Assembly (NCBI RefSeq): GCF_027409185.1
Contig: NC_084469.1
Span: forward strand, 103,045,835 to 103,109,834
From: Cynocephalus volans
Taxonomy: Eukaryota > Chordata > Mammalia > Dermoptera > Cynocephalidae
Reading direction: 5' to 3'
DNA: 64,000 nt
In this document: one piece after another, positions 37,012-49,000 of the stretch
Layout: each line of letters begins with the position of its first letter
Numbering within the stretch: the stretch's first letter is position 1
Made by a program: the position numbers and the translations under genes
The notes under the pieces: generated by a model
Databases searched by the model: none
Told to the model about the DNA's origin: nothing
Seen by the model: the letters and a program-made list of their open reading frames with translations, nothing else

Positions 37012-40000
37012 TGCGTGTGTGTGTGCGCGCGCGTGTTCTCTCCCAGTGTTTAACTGTTGGCAAGTTTTTTTTTTTTTCTAATGCAGACCAAAATAAAACT
37101 TTTCCACTGGTTTCAGATTTTTTCAGTCCAAATTGGTTGTTTGGGCTCAGCCATCTGCCCGTTCACTTCCTTGTGCCTCAGTTTCCACACCTGCAGAATG
37201 CGGCAGTAGAGGCTCCCTTTCAGGGTTGGGAGGTGTTCCAGGCGGTGTCGCCTGGTGGGTGGGCGGGGCACGGGCCCAAGCCAGAGGGTAAAGCCACAGG
37301 GCAAAGCCATGGGGCGAAGCCACAGGGTTCCCCGGGTGGGGGCTGGGCGGCGGGGGGGGGCGGGGACGACTAAATCGGGACGGCCTGTGAGTGGCGGGAG
37401 CAGCTGCCGCCCCGCCCGGCCATCCGCTCCGTCCTTCTGTCCCGAGGCAGTCGCCCAGCTCGGGCTGGTCTGACCGGTTTGGGCCGCCCCGCCCGGCTCT
37501 TTGGCGGGGAGGAGCCGCCGCCAGTCGGTCGGCCGGTGCCTCCCTCGGGACGCCGGCGCGGCCAGACCCGAGGGCCCGGAGGGCGCGGGAGCAGCGGGGG
37601 CCTCCGGGGCCGGATGCCCGCAGGATGGGGGGCGAGCGGCAGCATTACTACGGGAAGCACGGTAGGCAGCAACCCCCGCCCGCAGCCACCTGCGGGGGCG
37701 GCGGGAGGCCCTGGGCAGGGGGGCAGGAGGGGGAGCGGAATTGCAGATCTCCACCTGGAGCCCCTCACCGTCACCTGCCAGCCCCGCTCACTCCGGGTCT
37801 CCCCGGAGCTGCCTCGCAGACGTCCCTCCAAACCCCCCACCCTAAGACCTGCGTCTGTAGCCCCCTCCCCAGTACCTACGGGGACCCTCTTCCTCCTGCC
37901 CCACCTTGGATCTTCCCCCTCCGCCTGGTTCAAGGTGGGCCCCATCCCAGCCCCTCCCGCGTGGGTGGTCTCCAGGTGATCTATCGGGCTGCTGACCATA
38001 AAGGACACCTTCCTCCTCCTGCCCTGGCCTGTACTGACTGGGGGCTTGGGTGTGGTCGCTAGGAGGCAGGGTCTCTAAATTTTACTCCTGCCAAGGCAAA
38101 GACACCCCTAGGGGCTTCTGAGAGACGGGTCTCCCAGCCTCTCCCTGGTTCAGCTCTTCTGGCCAGCCCAGCTTAATCTGGCTGACTTTCAGGAACGCCA
38201 CAGAAGTACGACCCCACCTTCAAAGGACCCATCTACAACAGGTAAGGGCTCTGGGTTCCCAGGGGGAGAGGGGAGACCCTGCTCATCAACTGTCCCTGTT
38301 TCTTCACCACCACCACCCTCTGTTCACCAGTAAATATTTGCAACTTGATAAAAGAACTAATTTCCTTAAATATTTGCAACTTGATAAAAGAACTACTTTC
38401 CTTAAATATTTGCAACTTGATTTAAAAAACTAATTTCCTTAATAGAAGTCCTTACAAATGGATTTTTAAAACAAGCATCACACTGGAACAGATCATTTAG
38501 AGAATGAGAAATACTGTAGACAATGAATTTATGAAAAGATGCTCAACCTCACTAAAAAATAAAGGAATGCAATTTAAAACAATAGTCAAGTAGAATTTCC
38601 CCATCACAGATTAGCAAAGATTTAAAAAGATTGACTTATTCTGCTCTGAAACTATCTGGTGCAGTCTTTTTTTCGGGAGGGAATTTGGAAATAGGAAATC
38701 TTAATGTGCATCTCTTTGTTCTAAAAATTTTAATTCTGGGCCGGCCCATGGCTCACTCGGGAGAGTGTGGTTCTGATAACACCAAAGCCCCGGGTTCGGG
38801 TCCCATGTAGGGAGGGCTGGTTAGCTCACTGGGTGAGTGTGGTGCTGACACCAAGTCAAGGGTTAAGGATCCCCTTACCGGTTATCTTTTAAAAATAAAT
38901 AAATAAAAATAAAAATTTTAATTCTACCATACTGGCCAGCCACCAAAAAGTAAAAATAAAAATGAAATTTAAAAATCAAAATTTTAGGGGTGACAATCAG
39001 TTTTTATCTAATGAATATTCATAACCAATAAAAAAACTGAAAAAAAATCAAGATTTTAATTCTACAGGAAAAATTTTTCCTAATAAACCTTGTACACATG
39101 GACAAAAATGTGTGATATGGCCATGTTTTGAAATGCTAAAAACCATCAATCTGAATGTTCATTCATTGTAACTAATTAGGTGCATTATGGTGCATCCTTA
39201 GGATGTAATATTACATAGCAGTTAAAAGGTACAAGAGCCCTCCTAAGGAGTGATATGGATCCCTCTTTATATATTAAATCAAAAAAGCAAGAAACTGGGG
39301 CTGGCCGGTTAGCTCAGCTGGTTAGACAGCAGTGTTATAATTCCAAGGTCAAAGGTTCAGGTTCCCTTATCCACCATCCACCTAAAAAAAGAAAAAAACA
39401 TGAAACAGAACAGTGAGATTGGGCATGCTGCCAGTATGGATCTGGCCATCACATCTTGGGCACAAGTGGTGACAATCAGCTTTGTATCTCATGAATATTC
39501 ATAGCCAATAAAAAAATGTACTGTGCAAAATATAAAAAATTTTTAAAAATTGGGCTGGCCCATGGCTCACTCGGGAGAGTGTGGTGCTGACAACACCAAG
39601 GCCGTGGGTTCAGATCCCATGTAGGGATGGACGGTTTGCTCACTGGCTGAGCATGGTGCTGACAACACCAAGCCAAGGGTTAAGATCCCCTTACCAGTCA
39701 TCTTTTTTAAAAAAATAAAGAACAGTGGGAGTATTATAATAACACTTGAGTTAACCAAGCAAAATTTTTTTGGAAAACATTTGTACCTAATAAATAGCCC
39801 AGAGAACTTAGAAGAAGTCATTAACAGTGGTCATTTATGGCAAAGGTAGTTATGGAAAAGGACTTATTTCTTTATTGCATCCACTCTTGTATGTTTTTAA
39901 TTTTTAATACGTTCATATTTAATCTTGTAATAATAAATATAGTTTAGATGTTTAAAAAATGTTAATACTTATTGCTGGTAAAGATGTGGGGAAATGGGCA

Positions 40001-43000
40001 CTTAATCAAAAGACTGAACATTGCAGGAACTTGCTTTGAGGATAGTTGCAGCCTTAGGTATCAAAAGTTAAAATACATGTGCCCTTTCACACAGTGTTCA
40101 AACTACTCAAGAAAGTGTGTCCAAATAACATATGGATGCAGGTATGTGTGAAGAGCAGGATGGACCTGTGGTCCACGGCACCAGGGCTCCTGCCCTGATG
40201 CTGTCCCTCTGCTCCTCAGGGGCTGCACGGATGTCATTTGCTGTGTGCTCCTCCTCCTGGCCATTGTGGGCTACGTGGCTGTGGGTATCATAGGTGAGTT
40301 AGACAAGGGGACAGAACTTGGGGTTCCAGGGTAGGAGGGGGCACAGCCACAGCCTCTGGGGCAGGTGTGGGGCTGGTGCTGAGGAGTAGCAGGGCCTCAG
40401 TGTCCCTTGATGCCTCCACAGCCTGGACCCATGGGGACCCTCGAAAGGTGATCTACCCCACCGACAGTCGAGGCGAGTTCTGCGGGCAGAAAGGCACAAA
40501 AAACGCGTGAGTGGGACTCCTGGGGGCCTGGTGGGGCTGGGGAGGAGTGGGCAGAAGGGCTTCATGAGCACTGGAGAGAAGGTTCTAGGCTTTCCCCATC
40601 TCCATCCCCCCAGTAGTCCAGTCAACAAGTATAAAACTCCCACCATCCCCAGCCACTATTCAAGGCTTGAAGACACAGCACTAAATGAGACATTAAATGT
40701 CCTGTCCTCTGGCAGCTCACATTTTAGGGGAGACAGTGAGGAAACAGTACTGGATCTGATGTCAGGTGGTGATGAACAGCTGAGGTAGCAGAGCGAGTTC
40801 AATCTGGGCCATGTCACTCCCGGGCTGTGTGACCTAGGGCAAGTGTCTCAACCTCTCTGGGTCTCATTTTCCTTCTCTGTACACAGTCCCACTCTCGTTG
40901 GATGTGTTAGATGAGCCAGTAGATGCACAGAGCTTAGAACAACACCTGGCATGGATTTGCTGCTACTCCTGTAGTTTTTTTTATTGTTTTTACTAAGGTA
41001 TTTTATATAGGGTGGTTGAGGAGTATTGACAGTTTCCGTTTTCTCTTGTCTGACCTCAGAAACAAACCCTTCCTGTTTTATTTCAATATTGTGAAGTGTG
41101 CCAGCCCCCTGGTCCTGCTGGAATTCCAGTGTCCCACCCCCCAGGTAACTAGTCCCCATCTCTCCCCTTTTCCTTCCCACCCCCCATCCCTTCTGTAGAG
41201 ACGTCTTCTTCTTCTACTTTTTTTGGTCGACTGGCCAGTATGAGGATCCAAACCCTTGACCTTGGTGTTATAACACCCCGCTCTAACCAGCCGAGCTCAC
41301 CAGCCATCCCGGGACGGCTTCTCTCCCAGCCCTGTCTCTCCCAGTGAATGTGGGGTGGGACCTCTGTCCTGAGCGAGGATCAGGTGTCTGTCCTGACCCT
41401 ATCCCCTCCCTTCCTTCTGCCCTCCCAGATCTGCGTGGAGAAATGTCCTGATCGCTACCTCACCTACCTGAATGCTCGCGGCTCCCGGGACTTTGAGTAC
41501 TATAAGCAGTTCTGTGTTCCCGACTTCCAGACCAATAAGGTGAGGAGGAGGTGGCTCCCCTGGGAGCCCAGGCAGGGGCAATGAGGGTGCTGGCCTGGGG
41601 GGATTCACCTCTCTCCCTCCCTCTTTCTTGGCAGGGTGTGGTCGAGGTGCTTCGGGATGGTGACTGTCCTGCTGTCCTCATTCCAAGCAAACCCTGTGAG
41701 TCAGGGGTCCCAGGAGGTTCAGGTGGAGACTGGGGAGGGTCTGCAGGGGCTCAGCCTGACTGATCCTGTCTCCTGCTCCACGCAGTGGCCCAGAGATGCT
41801 TCCCAGCTATCCACGCCCACCAGGGGGTCCTCATGGTAGGCAATGAGACGACATATGAAGATGGGCACGGCTCTCGGAAAAACATCACAGAGCTGGTGGA
41901 GGGCGCCAAGTGAGGACCGCGGCCGACCACACTGGTGTCACACTTTCCTGGGTGGGACAGGGCACCCCCTGGGACCAGCCTCATCAGGGAAGCGGGTCTG
42001 ACCTGAGACCTGTCCTCCTTCCCCCAGGAAGGCCAATGGGGTCCTGGAGGCACGGCAGCTGGCCATGAGGATATTTGAAGATTACACTGTCTCTTGGTAC
42101 TGGATTGTCATGTAAGTTGGGAGAGAAGGTGGCTCTCTCTGGTTGGCCTGTCAGAGGCTGTCGAGGGGTGGGGTCCACTCATGCTCTTGTTTATTTCCCA
42201 GAGGCCTGGTCATCGCCATGGTGTTGAGCCTCCTATTCATCATCCTGCTCCGCTTCCTGGCTGGCATTATGGTCTGGGTGATGATCATCATGGTGATTCT
42301 GGTGCTGGGCTACGGTGCGTCTCCCCCTCCCTGTGCCCTCCCCTGCCCAGGGTCTGCAAAATGCCCGTGACCTTTGACCTGGTAATGACCTATCAAGAAT
42401 TCTATCCTAAAAAAAAAAAAAAAGAAGAATTTTATCCTAAGCCATCAGCCATTTTCCATCTTTTACTTGCATATCTGTGAAGATGCTCATCTCAGTGTTG
42501 TTTATGAGATCAGACACTTGGAAACAATCTCAGTGCCCATCAACGGAGGATGAGTGAAATCAGGCTGTCAGCAAACTTCTAAACCAGGGCTAGGTCTGTA
42601 GTGTATGGACAGTAAAAGGCATTCTCAGCCGGTTAGCTCAGTTGTTTAGAGCATGGTGCTTATTTTATTTATTTATTTATTTATTTATTTTTTAAAGGGA
42701 TCTGAACCTGGGGCCTTGGTGTTATCAGCACCGCACTCTCCCGAGTGAGCCACGGGCCGGCCCGAGCATGGTGCTTATAACACCAGGATCCAGGGATCCA
42801 TCCCTGTACCGGCCAGCCACCCAGAAAAAAAAAAAGAAAGGCATTCTCAAGAAAGCTGCTTTGTACACTGGTTAGGGATGCATAATTTGGCAATGGAAAG
42901 GTGGGGGGTAAAATCCTGGCTCCGTGAGTTTCTAGCTCTGTGTCTTTGGGCAAGTGATTCAACTCCTCCAACTCCCCACCCCAGCCCCGTGCCTCAATTT

Positions 43001-46000
43001 CTTCCTCTGTAAAGTAGGGGTAATTAGTATTTACTAGTTGGGAGGCTTAATGAGAAGGAGATAGTGTGAGGAAAAAATCAGGGGAGGGACCTGTTTAGCT
43101 CAGGCCTGTGGAACCAGAGGCAATGCTCAGAAACCAGTGCCTCATATTTGGCTGATTCATTTAAACTTTCCAGAAGGAAAAATGCTTGACAACCCAATCT
43201 CAGGACACAGATGCCAATATATTCATGTTAATAGGGGTTTCTAGCTGGGTGCTGGAATTTTAAGTGACTTGATAGTTTTAGTACTTTATCTGTATTTTAC
43301 AAAGAGCTAAGGGGAATGCTGAAAATCTCTAATGCTACCTCACTGCATGATAACATCCAGGCCACCACCCCTGTCCCCATGAATCACTGGTACAGGGTGG
43401 AAAGGGGGTCATAAGGAGGCCTCAGGCCACACAGCATCCTAACACCTACTCGTTCATTCATTCATCAAACATGTATTGAGTGCCTACTGTGTTCTGGGCA
43501 GTCTTCTAAGCCCTGGGTTTATAGCAATAAACAATATGGGACAAATCCTTGCTGTCATGGGGCTTATATTCCTAAGGGTGTGGGGAGGATAGGCAAGAAA
43601 CAAGTAAACCAGAAAAACCTTTAAGATTTCAAAAGAAGGAAGGGGGATAAGAAGTTGGAGTGTGGGAGGATATGATTCTATACGGGGGGATGGGGTTCTG
43701 GAAGGTCTCATGAGAAGGTAACATTTGAGCAGACAATGGGAGGGATCTGGTGATGGGAAGAGAATGTTCCAGGAAGTGGAAACAGTAAGTGCAAAGGCCC
43801 TGAGGCAGGAGCAAGGAAAGGCAGCCCCTTTCAGCCTCAGTTTTTGCTTCTGTTCAATGGGGTGGATGTACCTGCTTTGCAGGGTGGGGAGGAGTTGATG
43901 GGCTGAGGTTGTGGTTCTCTGAGCAGGAATATTTCACTGCTACATGGAGTATGCCCGACTTCGTGGGGAGGCTGGCTCTGACATCTCCCTGGTGGACCTT
44001 GGCTTCCAGACAGACCTCCGGGTGTACCTGCACTTACGACAGACCTGGATGGCCTTCAGTGAGTCCCCCAGTTCAGCCCCCCATGAGGCCTTGGAGGGAG
44101 TGGGGAGCCCAGGTGACTGGCACTCTCAGCCACCCTCTGCCCCTTGCAGTGATCATTCTGAGCATCCTCGAAGTGATTATTATCCTGCTGCTTATCTTTC
44201 TCCGGAAGAGAATTCTCATCGCCATTGCGCTCATCAAGGAAGCCAGCAGGTGGGTGCCAGAGGGCCCGGCTGGGGTACTTCCTAGAGCTGTTCAGGCTCT
44301 GATGCATGCGTCTCTGCTCCTTCCTAGGGCTGTAGGATACGTCATGTGCTCCATGCTGTACCCACTGGTCACCTTCTTTCTTCTGTGCCTTTGCATCGCC
44401 TACTGGGCCAGCACTGCTGTGTATCCACCACCAGACCCTGATCTCTGACCCCAAGGATAGCCAAAGGCCGAACCTGCCTGGAAGTGACCTGCAGCTCAGG
44501 GGCAGGGCTGGAACCTGGTGGGAGAATGGATACTTTTCCACAAGTCCCTGGGGTCCTCAGTCCCAGACCTTGGGTTCCTTAACCAGCCTCCAGCTTCCTA
44601 TCCACTTCCAACGAAGCCGTCTATAAAATCTTTGATGACGAAACCTGCCCTCTTGTTGGAAAAACCTGCAAACCTGAGGTGGGCATCCCCTGGGTAGAAA
44701 GGGCAGATACTGCCCCAGCAGCCCCCAGACAATTTGAAACCTCTCATCCCTGCTTGAGAGATCATTCAGCAAGCATTTGGCACTTGCTGTATGACCTGTG
44801 TAGGGGGCATGGAGGTGAAGAGACCCCATCACTGGATCCGGCAACTTCCCAAGCTGGGCAACCTGGCTTCCCCTCTTCAACTTGGCCTGTCCCCCGCCCT
44901 GGGTGCTTTTTCCCCCTTGACTTTCCTTTCCTGCTCCTACACCCTTTTTCTTGACCCCCCCATGATGACCAATTCTTGTTTCTAGAATCCCTTCCTTGGT
45001 TTTTTCAAGCCCCTAATCTGAACTCCTAATGCTTTGAATTAACCTCTGATCCCCATGACTCCTGTCGTACCCCAGTGTCTATCTAATCCCAGACCTAATG
45101 CCCAGAGTCCACTCTGAACTCCTGGTCCCTATATTTTGACCTGGCTCTGCATCCCTCTTGCAGATCTTCCCCTCCTCCAATGAATCCCGCCTGTGCCCCA
45201 AAGCCCGCTGCCAGTTCGCCTTCTACGGCGGTGAGTCGGGCTACCACCAGGCGCTGCTGGGCCTGCAGATCTTCAACGTCTTCATGTTCTTTTGGCTGGC
45301 CAACTTCGTGCTGGCGCTGGGCCAGGTCACCCTAGCTGGGGCCTTCGCCTCCTACTACTGGGCCCTGCGCAAGCCGGACGACCTGCCCGCCTTCCCGCTC
45401 TTCTCTGCCTTCAGCCGGGCACTCAGGTGGGCTGGGGCTGGGGACAAGATGGGGTAGAGGAGGCCTGGCCAGGTCACTGATCACCCTTCTGCCCGCAGGT
45501 ATCACACAGGCTCCTTGGCCTTTGGCGCGCTCATTCTGGCCATCGTGCAGATCATCCGAGTGATGCTCGAGTACTTGGATCAGCGCCTGAAAGGTGCGGC
45601 CCACCCGCAGCTGGCATTGGCTCCCGCTGGGGGGTGGGGCTAAGTGGAAGATCGGGATTGGTTCTTGCTGGGGGGGGGGGCAAAGTGGTGGGACAGTGGT
45701 TGGTTTTTGCCTGGAGCGGGGTGGAGCTGAGGGGCTTGCGTGATTGGTTCCTGCGATGGCGGAGCAGCCCAGAGAGCCCACTGAGTGGAATTCTTACCGT
45801 TGAGGGGGCGGGCCCAAGAGGCCAGGCCCACCATTGGTTCCTGCTAGAGAGGGTTGGGCTAGGATTTGTTTGGGCTGAGGAGGGCGGAACTAAGACTGTT
45901 TTCTACCTCGCAGAGGAGGGGCTGTGGGACTGGGATTGGTTATACTTTGGGGTGGGGCCAAGGAGGCGACAAGGATTGGCTTCTGCTTGGAAGGTGGGGT

Positions 46001-49000
46001 CAGAGCAGTGGTGCGGGTCTTGATTGGTTCCTGTCCTGGAGGCTGGTCTGAAAGGCTTCACGATTGGCTTCCTCACTGGGGGTGGGGCTGAGGGTCCTGG
46101 GCTGGATTGGTTCCACTACTTGGATGGGGGACGGGACCCCAAGAGTCCTGGATCAAGTCTCCTCTTCCTGTCGCTTTGATAGGGTGGGCTCTGGAATCCT
46201 GGACTGTAAGGAGTGTGAGTGATAGGGAGGTGGGGGTCCCCTACCAGGCCAGGTGTTTCCCTTCACCTCCTCATTCCTTCCCTTTTCCAGCTGCGGAGAA
46301 CAAATTTGCCAAGTTCCTCATGACCTGTCTCAAATGCTGCTTCTGGTGCCTGGAGAAGTTTATCAAATTCCTCAATAGGAATGCCTACATCATGGTGAGT
46401 GGACGGGACCCTGAACCAACCCCTCAGCTGTTGTTGGGTGGGGGCAGCCCCCATCTCCATCCAGTGGACCTACTGCCTCCCTCCTGTTCCACTCCAGATT
46501 GCCATCTACGGCACCAACTTCTGCACCTCGGCCAGAAACGCTTTCTTCCTACTCATGAGAAACATCATCAGGTCAGGGAAGGCATCTTCCTCTCGCCATC
46601 TCCCTCCTCCCCCAGTCCCTGAGCTGGCATTCACGCCTGCCCCTCACTGTCCCCCTGCAGAGTGGCTGTCCTGGACAAAGTGACCGACTTCCTCTTCCTG
46701 TTAGGCAAACTTCTGATTGTGGGTAGTGTGGGTGAGTACTTTCCATCCAGACTGTTGGGGCGGGGGAGCCTGTTGGGAGTGACTTATGAGCTGCTGTCAG
46801 GCCTCATGTCTTCTTCTGCGATAAGCACCGTCTTCTCAGGAGGGCTGTTTCCTTTAGCCAGAACCCTCCACCATCTCGGTTTCCTCTCTCTCTCTAGGGA
46901 TCCTGGCTTTCTTCTTCTTCACCCACCGCATCAGGATCGTGCAGGATACAGCACCGCCTCTCAACTATTACTGGGTGCCTATACTGGTATGGACCTTTGG
47001 GGATGGACGAGGGGTGTCCAGGGAGAAGTAGGTGTTGGGACTTGCTTGGTCTTCTTTGATTGGGCAGATGTGGATGGAGGTCAGAGGTGGGAGACTGGTT
47101 ATTTTCTCAGTCCATATATATTTATTGAGCACCAACTCTGTACCAGGCCACTGAGGTGGGTGGGGAAGAGCTTTCCTCTGGAGGCCTTAGAGTTTAGAGG
47201 TAAAGAAACATTAGTCAATAATGATATGGTGAATGTGTGATTGCGGACTGGGATGTGCCACTGCTGCCTGCACACAGTACAGGGAACAGTTAGAGCCTGT
47301 GGTGAAGGATCTGGGAAGGTCTGGAGGTCCAGATGGCTTCACCATGCAAATGATGTTGGATCTGAAATGATTTGAAGATGCTGGCAATATCCAGGTAGAG
47401 GGAACAGCAATTACGGAGGCCCTGAGGTGGGTCCATGCCAGGAACAGTAAGGAGACCACTGTGGCTGACGTGGAGGGAGTAAAGAGATGGGGAAGAGGAC
47501 AAGGAAGTGACAGGACTGTGGAAGGGTTGGGTTGGGTCTTCATTCCAAGAGCAATGTGGTATCTGAGTGCAGGTTTGGAGCCTAGCAACCTAGATTCGTA
47601 ACTTTTTTCTCTATATGCTAATTCTAAGATGAGTAACTTTGGTCAAATTACTTAATCTGAGGTCCACTTATTTCCATCAACAAGTGTTTATCAGGCAGCT
47701 ACCAAGGCCCTGGGCTCTCCAGATTGCTAGGGATATAGCACTAAGTGGGACAGACACAGTCTAGTGGGGATGTGGATATTAAACCTGTAATGCCCTAAAC
47801 ATGTCGAAAATTGCAGCTGGATGAAGGCCTCAGGAGGGGTGCCCAGTGCTAGGAGAGCATAAACAGGGTCTAGATGTCGGAGCCAGTTTCCTAGAGGTCA
47901 TGATACTCGAGGACTTCCTGTTTGATCTGAAGGCAGAAAGACAGGCATCAGGGCCACAGCATGTGCAAAGGGCCTGGGATTGAAAAAAGCAGGGCATGTT
48001 GTGTGAATGATGTGGCCCTGCCAGCAGCGGTGAGGAGTTAGGATGTTATTCCAAAGAGAGCTTATCAGCAGTGGAGTGACATGATCCAGCCTCAGAGGGA
48101 CATAGTGGGTGAGGGTTGCTCTGAGCAGGAGCTGGGGCAAGAATAGCTCGTTTCTCCTCTCCCAGACAGTGATCGTCGGCTCCTACCTGATTGCCCATGG
48201 TTTCTTCAGCGTCTATGGCATGTGTGTGGACACACTGTTCCTCTGCTTCTGTGAGTGACCCCCACACCCCAACCCTTGCTGGGCCCTGACTCCCTTCTCC
48301 CCAGTGGGAGAACATCTCCTAACAATGGCGTGACACAGTCACCTGCCCAGTGGCCCCGGCTTCCATGGACACTGGCTGTCCCTTCTTCTGGGACCGCAGC
48401 ACGCCTTCTTGGCTTCCTCTCTGCGCTCAGAGTGTCTCCATCCTCTTCTCCCCTGGCCCAGGTTTCAGCTGGAACACTCTGCCCCTGGGCCCTCAGCTTC
48501 GAAGCTTCTGGCTTTGTTGGGGGGGATCTGTGGCTGCCACTAACTCTGGTCTCTCCATCTGTCTGTTTTTATTTATTTATTTTTTCTTTTCTCTTCCTCT
48601 CCTCCATGCCTGCTGGCTTCCCCATTCTTCCCCTGCCTCCCTTTCTCCCTCCCTTCCTGACCACCCCATTTTCCCCCTGCCGGTTCCTGGGGGGAGCCCA
48701 GGTGAGGACCTGGAAAGGAATGACGGCTCTCAGGAGCGACCGTACTTCATGTCGCCCGAGTTGAGAGACATCCTATTGAAGGGGAGTGCGGAGGAGGGGA
48801 AGCGGGAGGAAACTGAGGAGTAGGAAGTGAGGGAGGCTGGCTTGGGGGCTGGTTTCCTTGCTGGAGACCGAGGGTGCATGCAGGGGGACCTCCTTGCCTG
48901 GGAGTGTGGGGATCGTGTGTCCTGTTCCGAGCCTGCTACAGTCTGCCCCTGTCCGGTCCTAGCGTGTCTTGCTTCCTAACCCTCTGAGGCTTCTCTGAGG

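Larger units (their letters stand above)
38455..40110 (+). repeat. Old L1 3' fragments with SINE insertions
   Basis: 'gaaaagatgctcaacctcac', 'aaaggaatgcaatttaaaac' and 'aactaattaggtgcattatg' are L1M 3' text, broken up by the three SINEs listed below. Confidence 0.65.

Noticed and set aside
37113-38062. Open frames of 210-223 codons around SLC44A2 exon 1b
   Set aside because: They run through the P2 CpG island and the true exon 1b donor in other frames; composition only.
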